This document shows, in pieces, positions 39,959 through 48,128 of a stretch of 64,000 bases of DNA. Position 1 is the first letter of the stretch, and each line of letters starts with the position of its first letter. The DNA comes from Gammaproteobacteria bacterium. Its GTDB lineage: Bacteria > Pseudomonadota > Gammaproteobacteria > Pseudomonadales > Porticoccaceae. Made by a program: the position numbers and the translations under genes. The notes under the pieces were generated by a model. The model made no database searches and was not told the origin of the DNA. It saw only the letters and a list, made by a program, of their open reading frames with translations. The DNA lies in assembly GCA_016708925.1 (NCBI GenBank), contig JADJET010000019.1, positions 1-64,000 of the forward strand, read 5' to 3'.

Positions 39959-41130
39959 CGCGCCGCGAGCGCCGTGCGCAGGCGGCTGACCGCGAGCTCG
40001 AGGCGCTCCAGCGGCTCGGTGTAGGAGAACCGCACCCGCTGGCGCGCCAGATGCGAGCCAAAGTCGGTGCCCGGGGTAAAGGCAACGCCGGCCCGCTCCA
40101 GCATGTCCCAGCAAAACGCCTCGCAGTCATCCGCCAGGCCCGCAATGCCCGCATAGATATAGAACGCTCCAGCCGGCGCAAAAGGGATATCGAAACCCAA
40201 TTCCCGCAACGCCGGCACCAGGAAATCCCGGCGACGCCGGAATTCGTTACGGCGTGCTTCGAGCTCATCGATCACCACGGGCTGGAAGGCTGCCAAGGCA
40301 GCGTATTGCGCAATGCTGGGCGGCGAGATGTAAAAATTCTGCGCCATTACATTGATCGGTTCGATCGCCGCCTCGGGCAGCACCATCCAGCCCAGCCGCC
40401 AACCCGTCATGCCAAAGTATTTGGAGAAGCTGTTGACGACGAAAGCCTCATCGGTGAACTCGAGAATCGAGGTCTCGGGTTCGTCATAGATCAGTCCGTG
40501 ATAAATCTCGTCCACCACCAAGGCGCCGCCGTGCTCCCGGGTGGCGGCATGCAGCGCGGCCAATTGATCGCGCGCGATGATTTCGCCGGTGGGATTGCTG
40601 GGCGAGGCCACCAGCGCACCGACGGTGTTGGGGCGCCAGTGTGCCGCCAGCGCTGCGGCGGTCAGCTGGTAGCGCTCGGCCGCCGCCACCGGCACCCACT
40701 GCGGCTCGCCGCCGGCGCGACGGACGAAATTGGCATTGCAGGGATAACCCGGATCGGTCAGCAGAAAGCCGTCGCCCGGCTCGATCAGCAGATCGCAGAT
40801 CAACCCCAGCGCCGCACTGCTCCCGGTAGTGACCGCAATGCGCTCCGGAGCCACCTTCAGGCCATGGCGCTGCGCGTAGAAGGCGGCTATGGCCTCCCGC
40901 AAGGGCGCAATGCCCAGGGCCGGGGTGTAGCGGGTTTTTTCGTCGGCCAGCGCGCGGCGCGCCGCCTCGGCAATGGGGCGCGGCGTGGAAAAGGCCGGCT
41001 GGCCCGCCTCCAGACGCACGATATCGCGGCCTGCCGCCTGCATCCGCTCCGCAGCTTCAAGAAAATCGACGACTTTGAACGAGGTCATGGAAGCCACCCG
41101 CCGTGCCCATCTGTGCCGCCCGAGCTGCAT
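39955..41130 (-). CDS. class I/II pyridoxal-phosphate aminotransferase
   Basis: This cytoplasmic PLP enzyme is an aspartate-aminotransferase-fold protein. The 391-residue protein has SPSNPTGEII (about 170), VVDEIYHGLIYD (about 200) and the PLP lysine region NSFSKYFGMTGWRLGW (about 232), plus the substrate carboxylate arginine in VRFSYTEP near the end. ATG 41,130 gives a standard N-terminus (LGRHRWARRVASMTSFKV). It is coupled to sfsA and divergent from dksA. The amino donor and acceptor cannot be read from sequence; a valine-pyruvate or aspartate-type activity is possible. Confidence 0.87.
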   Translation of the reverse strand: MQLGRHRWARRVASMTSFKVVDFLEAAERMQAAGRDIVRLEAGQPAFSTPRPIAEAARRALADEKTRYTPALGIAPLREAIAAFYAQRHGLKVAPERIAVTTGSSAALGLICDLLIEPGDGFLLTDPGYPCNANFVRRAGGEPQWVPVAAAERYQLTAAALAAHWRPNTVGALVASPSNPTGEIIARDQLAALHAATREHGGALVVDEIYHGLIYDEPETSILEFTDEAFVVNSFSKYFGMTGWRLGWMVLPEAAIEPINVMAQNFYISPPSIAQYAALAAFQPVVIDELEARRNEFRRRRDFLVPALRELGFDIPFAPAGAFYIYAGIAGLADDCEAFCWDMLERAGVAFTPGTDFGSHLARQRVRFSYTEPLERLELAVSRLRTALAAR

Positions 41131-41280
41131 CGTGTTCCTCCCTCCAACAGGCCGCGATTCTAATTGAAGCGCGCTGCGCCATCGGTGTCCTTCGAGCGGC
41201 AATTCTCGGTGTTGGGGTTGAAAAAAACCCCAGTCGGCCCTATAAACGCGCCTTCCCGTCGAAGCCCCCCGGAATTGCAG

Positions 41281-41730
41281 ATGGCCAAAAAGAAAGCAGC
41301 CGAGAAACCCTCCCTGTTACTGCGGAGTTTCGAGCCCTATAAAGAGAAGCGGGGCGAGGAGTACATGAACGAAAAGCAGCGCGAGCACTTCAAGACACTG
41401 CTGCTGGACTGGAAGCGGGATCTCATGACCGAGGTCGACCGCACCGTCAGTCACATGAAGGATGACGCGGCCAACTTCCCCGACCCCGCCGACCGGGCCA
41501 CCCAGGAAGAAGAATTCAGCCTGGAGCTGCGCACCCGCGACCGCGAGCGCAAACTGATCAAGAAAATCGACAAGACCGTCGAAATGATCGACACCAACGA
41601 CTACGGCTACTGCGAACAATGCGGCGTCGAGATCGGTATTCGCCGTCTGGAGGCGCGGCCCACCGCCACGCTGTGTGTCGACTGCAAGACGCTGGATGAA
41701 ATCCGCGAACGCCAGACCATCGGCAGCTGA
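41281..41730 (+). CDS. dksA: RNA polymerase-binding transcription factor DksA
   Basis: DksA binds in the secondary channel of RNA polymerase and, with ppGpp, reshapes transcription in the stringent response. The 149-residue protein has the coiled coil with the acidic tip FPDPADRATQ (the DxxDxA motif), and the four-cysteine zinc finger CEQC...CVDC near residue 115-138. ATG 41,281 gives the standard family length; the longer open frame from 41,164 is not needed. It is followed by gluQ, as in Pseudomonas. Confidence 0.96.
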   Translation: MAKKKAAEKPSLLLRSFEPYKEKRGEEYMNEKQREHFKTLLLDWKRDLMTEVDRTVSHMKDDAANFPDPADRATQEEEFSLELRTRDRERKLIKKIDKTVEMIDTNDYGYCEQCGVEIGIRRLEARPTATLCVDCKTLDEIRERQTIGS

Positions 41731-41749
41731 TCGCAGCCAGCCACCTGTC

Positions 41750-42688
41750 ATGGTGGCCGAAGCCTACACTGGACGCTTCGCTCCCTCGCCGACCGGCCCC
41801 TTGCATTTCGGCTCGCTGGTAACTGCCCTGGCCAGTTTTCTCGACGCCCGTGCTCACCACGGTCGCTGGTTATTGCGCATTGAGGACATCGACCCACCCC
41901 GCGAGGTACACGGGGCCGCCGCCACGATCGCCCGGCAACTCGACGCCCACGGTCTCCACTGGGATGGAGAAATTCTCTACCAGAGCCGGCGCGAAGCACT
42001 GTATCGCGACGCCCTGCTCCGCCTCGCGGCCTCAGGACTGCTGTTTCTCTGCGATTGCTCCCGGGATCGTCTGCGGCGCCCGGGCGGAAACTACGACGGC
42101 GCCTGTCGCCATCGCATCCTGACCGGTTCAGACCCGGGCGGCTCCGGGTTTTCGGTCCGTATCCGCACCAGCGACGCGCCTGAAATACTTTTCACTGACT
42201 GCCTCCTGGGCCGGACAGCGAGCATCAACCTGGGTGACGCCGGCGGCGACTTCGTGCTGCGCCGCCGCGATGGCCTCTTCGCCTACCAACTTGCGGTCGC
42301 CGTCGATGATGCGGCGCAGAACATCACCCATGTGGTGCGCGGCCACGACCTGCTGGAATCCACGCCGCGCCAGATGTTTCTGCTGCGCGAACTGGGAATG
42401 CCAGTGCCGATCTACGGTCATGTCCCGGTGGTCCTGGATGCAGCCGGGCGCAAACTGAGCAAACAAAACCATGCCCCTGAGCTGGACCCAAGGGACGCTG
42501 CGGACAACCTTTATCGTGCACTGACCTGGCTGGGCCAGAATCCACCGCAGGAGGCGGCGAACGCCAGCATCACCGAGTTGCTCGGCTGGGCGCGCCAGCA
42601 CTGGTCGCGACAGGCGGTGTGGCATGGAAGAGCGCCAAATATAACCGAATCGACCATCACATCTCGTCAATACGGTAAAAAGGTCTAA
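41750..42688 (+). CDS. gluQ: glutamyl-Q tRNA(Asp) synthetase
   Basis: GluQ (YadB) attaches glutamate to queuosine at the wobble base of tRNA-Asp. The 312-residue protein resembles a glutamyl-tRNA synthetase lacking the anticodon-binding domain. It has GRFAPSPTGPLHFGSL (HIGH-like), the zinc-binding cysteines in FLCDCSRDR and YDGACRHR, and KLSKQNHA (KMSKS-like). The start lies 20 bases after dksA and the pair is probably co-transcribed. In Pseudomonas, cbrA and cbrB follow here; they are absent in this window. Confidence 0.95.
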   Translation: MVAEAYTGRFAPSPTGPLHFGSLVTALASFLDARAHHGRWLLRIEDIDPPREVHGAAATIARQLDAHGLHWDGEILYQSRREALYRDALLRLAASGLLFLCDCSRDRLRRPGGNYDGACRHRILTGSDPGGSGFSVRIRTSDAPEILFTDCLLGRTASINLGDAGGDFVLRRRDGLFAYQLAVAVDDAAQNITHVVRGHDLLESTPRQMFLLRELGMPVPIYGHVPVVLDAAGRKLSKQNHAPELDPRDAADNLYRALTWLGQNPPQEAANASITELLGWARQHWSRQAVWHGRAPNITESTITSRQYGKKV

Positions 42689-42696
42689 AAACCCCT

Positions 42697-42725
42697 TTGC
42701 CAAGCGGAAACTTGCCCGGTAGCAT
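42697..42725 (+). promoter_or_regulatory. sigma-70-like promoter for candidate small RNA
   Basis: TTGCCA at 42,697-42,702 and TAGCAT at 42,720-42,725 are spaced by exactly 17 bases, giving five of six and four of six matches to the consensus. A start near 42,732 is predicted. No GG-N10-GC sigma-54 site, as drives crcZ in Pseudomonas, is visible in this position. Confidence 0.55.
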
Positions 42726-42731
42726 AAAGGT

Positions 42732-42888
42732 CGCTCATAACAACAATAAGAGAGCGGCATAACAATAAAAAGACAATAATAATCGATGGGTACTGGTTTG
42801 CTAGTCGGTCAATCAGGGTGGGTTAGCCCGAAGCCGAGGGCAAATGAAATCTCGGGGGAAGCCTTCACGGGCTTCCCCCTTTCATTTG
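42732..42888 (+). ncRNA. candidate CrcZ-like small RNA (Hfq/Crc sponge)
   Basis: I infer a small RNA of about 155 bases here. It carries A-rich repeats of the form AAnAAnAA: AACAACAATAAG at 42,739-42,750, AACAATAA at 42,761-42,768 and AATAATAA at 42,776-42,783. Such catabolite-activity motifs bind Hfq with Crc. Its location between gluQ and pcnB is exactly the neighbourhood of crcZ in Pseudomonas, where cbrA-cbrB-crcZ separate the same two genes. It has a promoter-like element upstream and ends in a large hairpin. An ORF from 42,786 (102 codons) crosses the hairpin and runs into the pcnB region without a ribosome site, so I do not treat it as coding. The function is inferred from motif and position only. 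Confidence 0.55.
42841..42888 (+). terminator. long two-stage hairpin terminator
   Basis: An inner perfect stem GGGGGAAGCC/GGCTTCCCCC (42,854-42,863 and 42,870-42,879, six-base loop) is followed by TTTCATTT. An outer stem CAAATGAAA/TTTCATTTG (42,841-42,849 and 42,880-42,888) encloses it, with four unpaired bases on the left. It would end the candidate small RNA and isolate pcnB from upstream transcription. Confidence 0.75.
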
Positions 42889-43105
42889 GCAAGCTGCTGA
42901 AAAATAGCTGCGGCACCCGGCTGCGCCATCATCGCCCGGCACTTGATCGCCCCTCGCATCCAGCCGTCCTGACCACGCTTTTCAGGCGCCTGTCAGGTTG
43001 TCCGGCAGATACCGCTGAACACCGCAAGCCGTCCGGAGCCCCGAACAAACAGGGCTTGTGGAGGGCTGTGTTAGAATCGCCGCTGCCCAACTGATAGCTT
43101 CCGGA

Positions 43106-44464
43106 ATGCTCCAGCGGTTGAAAAGATTGTTCGGCCGAAAATCCAGCAGGCCAACCGAGATCCCCCGCAAAGTCCCTGCCAGCCGCCATATCCCCCACTC
43201 CGCCATCAGCGGCGGAGCCCGGGAAGTGGTGGCCAGGCTGGTTGCTGCCGGGCATCAGGCATTCATTGTCGGCGGCTGCATCCGCGACACGCTGCTGGGC
43301 CACCCCTCAAAAGACTTTGATGTCGCCACCAGCGCTACCCCGGAAGAGGTCAAGCAGCTGTTTCGGCGCGCCCGCATCGTCGGCCGCCGCTTCCGCATCG
43401 TGCATGTCCATGTCGGTCGCGAGCTGGTCGAAGTGACGACCTTCCGGGCTTCGCATGCTGCCAGCCCCCACGCCACCGCGCCGCCGCACTCCAGCGAACA
43501 GGCGCGCCGCAGTCAGCGCGGCATGCTGCTGCGGGACAATGTGTTCGGGTCGCTCGAAGAGGACGCCGAGCGCCGCGACTTCACGATCAATGCGATTTAT
43601 TACGATCCGGAGCGCGACGAATTGCTGGATTTCGTCGGCGGACTCGAGGATATCGCCAGCCGCACCCTGCGCATCATCGGCGATCCCGCGACCCGCTTTC
43701 GGGAAGATCCAGTGCGGATGCTGCGCGCTGCGCGCTTTATCGCCAAACTCGATTTCGCGCTGGACCCGGCCACTGCCGCGCCACTGGCACAACTCCATGC
43801 GCTGCTGCGGGAAATTCCGCCCGCCCGGCTGTTCGACGAAGTGCTCAAGCTGCTGATGACGGGGCGTGCGCTCGCCACCTATGAGGCCCTGTCCCGTCAC
43901 CACCTGTTTCAACACCTGTTTCCGGATACGGCCGCGGCCATCCACGCCGACTCACGCTGGGACGCCTTCGTCCGGCAGGCGCTGATCAACACCGACCTGC
44001 GCATCAAGAACGACCAGCGCGTCACACCCGCGTTTCTGTTCGCCGCGCTGCTCTGGCCCGCTGTCGCGGTCGCCGAAGCACGCCACCCGAGTGCCGGCCC
44101 GCAGGAGCTGGCGCTGCAGCAATCCGCCGCCGATGTACTGACGCGCGCCATGCGCCATATAGCAATCCCCCGGCGCTTTTCCGCGCCCGCGCGCGAAATA
44201 TGGGAATTGCAGCCACGGCTTGAGCGCCGCAGCGGAAGGCGCGCGTGGCAGCTTCTGGAGCATCCCCGGTTTCGCGCCGCCTACGATTTTGTCCTCCTGC
44301 GCGAACAAAGCGGCGAAGATCTGGGCGGACTGGGCGAGTGGTGGACCCGCTTTCAGGCCGCCGGCGAAGATGAACGCGAACAGATGGCCGCCGCCGTGAA
44401 AGGTCCGGCACCCCCGCGTCGGCGCCGCAGCCGGCGCCGCAAACCGGAATCCGGACCCGCGTGA
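43106..44464 (+). CDS. pcnB: poly(A) polymerase I
   Basis: PcnB adds 3' poly(A) tails that mark RNA for decay. The 452-residue protein has the nucleotidyltransferase core FIVGGCIRDTLLG with SKDFDVAT (catalytic aspartates), RRDFTINAIYYDP, and DPATRFREDPVRMLRAARF. It ends in a basic tail PRRRRSRRRKPE, typical of PcnB rather than of the related CCA-adding enzyme. I chose ATG 43,106 over 43,058. Its stop overlaps the folK GTG start (GTGA). The 217 bases between the upstream hairpin and this start hold a pcnB promoter, with TAGAAT near 43,072 as a possible -10. Confidence 0.94.
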   Translation: MLQRLKRLFGRKSSRPTEIPRKVPASRHIPHSAISGGAREVVARLVAAGHQAFIVGGCIRDTLLGHPSKDFDVATSATPEEVKQLFRRARIVGRRFRIVHVHVGRELVEVTTFRASHAASPHATAPPHSSEQARRSQRGMLLRDNVFGSLEEDAERRDFTINAIYYDPERDELLDFVGGLEDIASRTLRIIGDPATRFREDPVRMLRAARFIAKLDFALDPATAAPLAQLHALLREIPPARLFDEVLKLLMTGRALATYEALSRHHLFQHLFPDTAAAIHADSRWDAFVRQALINTDLRIKNDQRVTPAFLFAALLWPAVAVAEARHPSAGPQELALQQSAADVLTRAMRHIAIPRRFSAPAREIWELQPRLERRSGRRAWQLLEHPRFRAAYDFVLLREQSGEDLGGLGEWWTRFQAAGEDEREQMAAAVKGPAPPRRRRSRRRKPESGPA

Positions 44465-44940
44465 ATGCAACGGCCTACATCGGTCTGGGCAGCAATCTGG
44501 ACAACCCGCAGCGACAGATCGAATGGGCGTTGAACGCGCTCGCCCGGCTTCCACAAACCGATCTGGAGGCCGCCGCGCCGCGCTATCGAAGCCGGGCGGT
44601 GGGACCGGGAAACCAGCCCGATTACATCAACACCGCGGCGCGACTGCGCACCGGGCTTGAGCCCCATTCGCTGCTGCGGGAACTCCAGGCCCTGGAGACC
44701 GCGCGCGGCCGGCTTCGCGACCAGCACTGGGGACCGCGCACCCTCGACCTGGACATCCTGCTCTACGACCAGCTCAGCCTGGCCGACCCGGAGCTGACGA
44801 TCCCGCACCCGCGCCTTGCCGAGCGCAATTTCGTGCTGCTGCCGCTGCACGACCTCAATCCTGACCTGATCCTGCCCGATGGCACCGCCCTGGCGCGGCT
44901 GTTGGCACAGGCGGATCGCACAGGTATCGTCCGCCTCTGA
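44461..44940 (+). CDS. folK: HPPK (dihydropterin pyrophosphokinase)
   Basis: FolK transfers pyrophosphate from ATP to 6-hydroxymethyl-dihydropterin in folate synthesis. The 159-residue protein shows YIGLGSNLDNP and the signature WGPRTLDLDILLYD with the metal-binding aspartates, then IPHPRLAERNFVLLPL. It begins with GTG inside the pcnB stop codon, so expression is coupled to pcnB, as in Pseudomonas. Confidence 0.95.
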   Translation: MNATAYIGLGSNLDNPQRQIEWALNALARLPQTDLEAAAPRYRSRAVGPGNQPDYINTAARLRTGLEPHSLLRELQALETARGRLRDQHWGPRTLDLDILLYDQLSLADPELTIPHPRLAERNFVLLPLHDLNPDLILPDGTALARLLAQADRTGIVRL

Positions 44941-44953
44941 GCCGGAGCCCGCC

Positions 44954-45643
44954 GTGGAAATACTCGCCAACGACATCCAGCTGGCCCTCGATCCGGCCGT
45001 TCTGCCCCGGTTCATTGCGGTCGAGGGGCCCATCGGCGTCGGCAAGACGACCCTGGCCCGGCGCCTCGCCGCCACGCTGAATTACGACACCCTGCTGGAA
45101 GGCGTGGAAGACAATCCCTTCCTGGAACGGTTCTATGCCGACCCGCGCGGCAATGCACTTCCTACCCAGCTGTTCTTCCTGTTCCAGCGCACCCGCCAGA
45201 TCCAGCAACTGCGTCAGGGCGACATGTTCCAGCCGATCCGGGTCGCCGACTTCCTGCTCGACAAGGACCCCCTGTTCGCCCGCGTGACCCTGGACGACGA
45301 GGAGCTCCGCCTCTACCAGCAGGTCTACGATCAGCTCACCATCGACAAGCCGGTGCCCGACCTGGTGATCTACCTGCAGGCGCCGCCCGAAACCCTGATG
45401 GCGCGCATTCAGAAGCGCGGCGTGGCCATGGAGCGCGCCATTACCGCCGACTACCTGAGTCAGCTCAACGAAGCCTATACCCAGTTCTTTCACTACTACG
45501 ACGACGCACCTCTGGTGATCGTCAATACCCGCGACATCGATGTGGCCGGCAACGATCTCGACTACCGCCGCCTGGTGGAATTTCTGATCGGCGTGAAAAG
45601 TGGTCGCCACTACTACAACCCGCAATACAATCCGCCGTCCTGA
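44954..45643 (+). CDS. deoxynucleoside kinase
   Basis: This enzyme phosphorylates deoxynucleosides for salvage. The 229-residue protein has the P-loop VEGPIGVGKTT (K31), the DRx-like FADFLLDKDPLFA region with RVADF, and RIQKRGVAMERAI, which forms the lid with its arginines. The start is GTG at 44,954, just after folK. It belongs to the deoxyadenosine/deoxyguanosine/deoxycytidine kinase family; the preferred base cannot be decided by eye. It separates folK from panB and all appear to be one operon. Confidence 0.85.
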   Translation: MEILANDIQLALDPAVLPRFIAVEGPIGVGKTTLARRLAATLNYDTLLEGVEDNPFLERFYADPRGNALPTQLFFLFQRTRQIQQLRQGDMFQPIRVADFLLDKDPLFARVTLDDEELRLYQQVYDQLTIDKPVPDLVIYLQAPPETLMARIQKRGVAMERAITADYLSQLNEAYTQFFHYYDDAPLVIVNTRDIDVAGNDLDYRRLVEFLIGVKSGRHYYNPQYNPPS

Positions 45644-45658
45644 CACCCGGGCAGACTC

Positions 45659-46450
45659 ATGAAAACCGTCACCATCCACACGCTGAACGACCTCAAGCGC
45701 GCCGGCGAAAAATTTCCGGTCATCACGGCTTACGACAGCAGCTTCGCCCGCCTCGTCGAACTCGCCGGGATCGAGGTAGTGCTGGTCGGCGACTCCCTGG
45801 GCAATGTGATGCTGGGCTTCGACAGCACCGTCCCGGTCACCATGGACCACATGCTGCATCACACCGCGGCGGTGCGCCGCGGCAACAGCAAATCCCTGCT
45901 GATCGCCGACCTGCCTTTCATGGCCTACGCCACCCCGAATCAGACGTTGACCAACTCGGCCCATCTCATGCAGGCGGGCGCGCAAATGGTCAAACTGGAA
46001 GGCGGCGAGTGGCTGGCCGAATCCGTCGCCATGCTGAATCAGCGCGGCATCCCGGTGTGTGGACACTTGGGGCTTACCCCCCAGTCGGTGAACAAATTCG
46101 GCGGCTACCGGGTGCAGGGGCGGGGTCAGGACGACGCGGAGCAGATGGTTCGCGACGCGCATCTGCTGGAGGACGCGGGGGCCAGCCTGCTGGTACTGGA
46201 GTGTGTCCCGCGCGACCTGGCGGCGCGCGTCAGCCGCGAACTGAAGATGCCGGTGATCGGCATCGGTGCCGGCGCCGATACCGATGCCCAAGTGCTGGTG
46301 CTGCAGGACATGCTGGGGATTTCACCGCGCGCACCCAAGTTCGCGCGTAACTTCCTCGCTGGTGCCGGCGACATTCTGGGCGCGCTTCAGGCCTATGCAG
46401 CAGCGGTGCGCAGCGGCGCGTTCCCGCAGCCGGAACACAGTTTCACTTGA
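45659..46450 (+). CDS. panB: 3-methyl-2-oxobutanoate hydroxymethyltransferase
   Basis: PanB adds a hydroxymethyl group from methylene-tetrahydrofolate to 2-oxoisovalerate, the first step of pantothenate synthesis. The 263-residue protein has TAYDSSFARLVELAGIEV, VGDSLGNVMLGFDSTVPVT (magnesium-binding aspartates), GGEWLAESV and VIGIGAGADTDAQVLV. The position after folK fits folate-linked carbon supply. panC does not follow. Its stop overlaps the convergent arsR-type gene by 8 bases. Confidence 0.96.
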   Translation: MKTVTIHTLNDLKRAGEKFPVITAYDSSFARLVELAGIEVVLVGDSLGNVMLGFDSTVPVTMDHMLHHTAAVRRGNSKSLLIADLPFMAYATPNQTLTNSAHLMQAGAQMVKLEGGEWLAESVAMLNQRGIPVCGHLGLTPQSVNKFGGYRVQGRGQDDAEQMVRDAHLLEDAGASLLVLECVPRDLAARVSRELKMPVIGIGAGADTDAQVLVLQDMLGISPRAPKFARNFLAGAGDILGALQAYAAAVRSGAFPQPEHSFT

Positions 46451-46790
46451 CTGCGACGGAAGCCGGAGCCGCGCAAAACAGCCCGTGGAGGGTGGCGATG
46501 ACGGCGCTGGCCGCCGCATCGCCAAGCCGGTAGTAGATCGTCTGGGACTCACGCCGCGTCGCGACCAGCCCGGCGCGGCGCAGCGTCGCCAGATGCTGGG
46601 ACAGCGCCGACTGGCTGAGCGGGATACGCGCGTTCAATTCGCCCACCGACAACTCGCCATCATGCAGGGTGCAGAGCACCATCAGCCGGTTGCGATTCCC
46701 CATCGCCTTCAATAAAGCTTCAGCGACTTCCGCGTGCGCCGCCAGCGCGGTTAAATCGAGCTGCACTGCTTTCCCCCGGGCTCCGGTCAA
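46443..46790 (-). CDS. ArsR-type regulator, BigR/SqrR-like with two cysteines
   Basis: This is a winged-helix repressor that probably senses sulfide or persulfide. The 115-residue protein has the DNA-recognition helix LSQSALSQHLATLRRAGLV (about 58-76) and RRESQTIYYRLGD in the wing. Two cysteines stand at C40 (LMVLCTL) and C106 (LHGLFCAAP), the positions where BigR, YgaV and SqrR form a di- or tetrasulfide bridge; there are no arsenic-site CxC motifs. It is divergent from the PmpAB-like transporter genes, which it probably represses. Confidence 0.82.
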   Translation of the reverse strand: MTGARGKAVQLDLTALAAHAEVAEALLKAMGNRNRLMVLCTLHDGELSVGELNARIPLSQSALSQHLATLRRAGLVATRRESQTIYYRLGDAAASAVIATLHGLFCAAPASVAVK

Positions 46791-46828
46791 CGAGCGTCAA
46801 TATAGCCGACGTCCCCGAGCATGCAGAA

Positions 46829-46865
46829 GTAAATATTGCTAATTTGTATTTCTCTAATGTAATGT
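46829..46865. promoter_or_regulatory. AT-rich operator/promoter between regulator and sulfur transporter
   Basis: This short stretch is far more AT-rich than its surroundings. It has two copies of CTAAT, at 46,839 and 46,854, about one and a half helical turns apart, with AATATTG beside the first. It is the likely binding site of the divergent ArsR-type regulator and the promoter of both directions. Confidence 0.5.
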
Positions 46866-46959
46866 GGCGAAAGCGGGGCGGGCTCACGGACAATGCACGT
46901 CCGCCGAACCAAACCCACGCGGCAACGACCCAGCAACTCTTGTGCTCTGGAGGCATGGC

Positions 46960-47379
46960 ATGCACCCCTTCCTGTTGGCGACCATCGGCGGCGGCCTGGT
47001 CGGCGTCGCCGCCGTCATGATGATGGCACTCAACGGCCGCATCGCCGGCGTCAGCGGCATTCTCACCGGCGTCTTCACCCAGAGGGCGGGCGAGCGTGTG
47101 TGGCGGCTCCTGTTCGTACTCGGCATTGTGCTCGGTGGCAGCCTGCCGCCCCTGCTCAACGCCGACTTCAAAGCGCCCCTGCCCGGCACCGGATTGCTGC
47201 TCGCGGTGATCGGCGGGCTGCTGGTGGGCTTCGGTACCGGGCTCGGCTCCGGCTGCACCAGCGGCCACGGCATCTGCGGCATCGCGCGTTTTTCCAAACG
47301 CTCCCTGCTCGCCACCATCATCTTCATGACAGCCGGCGTTATCACTGTCGCCATCCTTCGCCTGACTACGGGGAGCTGA
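46960..47379 (+). CDS. YeeE/YedE sulfur transporter subunit, PmpA-like
   Basis: This inner-membrane protein is half of a two-gene YeeE/YedE transporter thought to carry reduced sulfur species such as thiosulfate or persulfide. The 139 residues give about four hydrophobic helices and the hallmark GFGTGLGSGCTSGHGICGIA with C99. ATG 46,960 begins directly before the first helix. The next gene follows after 3 bases. The full-length fusion TsuA has both halves in one chain. Confidence 0.85.
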   Translation: MHPFLLATIGGGLVGVAAVMMMALNGRIAGVSGILTGVFTQRAGERVWRLLFVLGIVLGGSLPPLLNADFKAPLPGTGLLLAVIGGLLVGFGTGLGSGCTSGHGICGIARFSKRSLLATIIFMTAGVITVAILRLTTGS

Positions 47380-47382
47380 CCC

Positions 47383-47799
47383 ATGGGCAAACTACTGGCT
47401 TCTCTCGCTTCCGGCATCGTGTTTGGCATCGGCATGGCGGTTTCGGGTATGACCAACACCACCCGCGTGCAGGGCTTTCTCGATTTTTTCGGCGCCTGGG
47501 ATCCGACCCTCGCCTTCGTCATGGGTGGTGGTCTGCTGGTCACTACCCTCGGTTACCGGTTCGTGCTGCGCAATCCCGCGCCGCTCTTCGCCTGCAGTTT
47601 TTCGCTGCCCACCAGGACGGATATCGACAAGCCCCTGCTGATCGGCGCAGCGATCTTCGGTATCGGCTGGGGTCTGGTGGGTTACTGCCCCGGACCCGCG
47701 CTGGCCGGTCTGACCTACGGTTATGCACCGACCCTCGCCTTCATTCCAGCAATGATCCTGGGCCTGCTGCTGGCGCACAAAATCACTGCAAAAACCTGA
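47383..47799 (+). CDS. YeeE/YedE sulfur transporter subunit, PmpB-like
   Basis: This is the second half of the transporter. The 138-residue protein has about four helices, SGMTNTTRVQGFLDFFGAWD near the N-terminus, and the second hallmark GIGWGLVGYCPGPAL with C102, the counterpart of the cysteine relay in YeeE. Linkage to a persulfide-type regulator supports a role in sulfur species uptake or homeostasis. I see no sulfur dioxygenase or rhodanese gene nearby. Confidence 0.85.
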   Translation: MGKLLASLASGIVFGIGMAVSGMTNTTRVQGFLDFFGAWDPTLAFVMGGGLLVTTLGYRFVLRNPAPLFACSFSLPTRTDIDKPLLIGAAIFGIGWGLVGYCPGPALAGLTYGYAPTLAFIPAMILGLLLAHKITAKT

Positions 47800-48128
47800 A
47801 CGAATCGCACTGACACCTCGATAGGCAAGCACCGGGCTACCTTGGCCAATCCTGGTGCGGCGGGTCGCCCTGCGGCGCCGCCCGCGCTGCGCCGACCACG
47901 TCCAATCCTGCCGCTCCAACCCTGCCCACCCCAGCCGGTGGTTGGAGCCCGTGCGCACTGTCCGACAGCGTCACCCGCCTGGATCCGAAGACGGCCTGCC
48001 CTTGCGCCGGCCACAACATTTTCTTCCGCTGGCGGCTGCCTTGGTTTATAAACGTTGCGGAACCATACCCTGGGCGGCATGCGTGGCCGCTCATCGACAA
48101 CTAGAACAACAGCCATCAGGGGGCCACC
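47800..48128. other. 329-base gene-free stretch
   Basis: No convincing gene is seen on either strand. The stretch holds two copies of CCAATCCTG (about 47,844 and 47,909), a GC-rich segment able to fold, and the perfect palindrome GTTTATAAAC at 48,044-48,053, which could be part of the promoter of the next gene. Confidence 0.45.

Noticed and set aside
42700..42730. Sigma-54 promoter for the candidate small RNA
   Set aside because: TTGC is present but the required GG ten bases before GC is missing, so the sigma-70-like reading is preferred.
42786..43094. 102-codon open frame between gluQ and pcnB
   Set aside because: It has no ribosome site, crosses a strong hairpin terminator and has no recognisable protein character; the interval is better read as a small RNA plus the pcnB leader.
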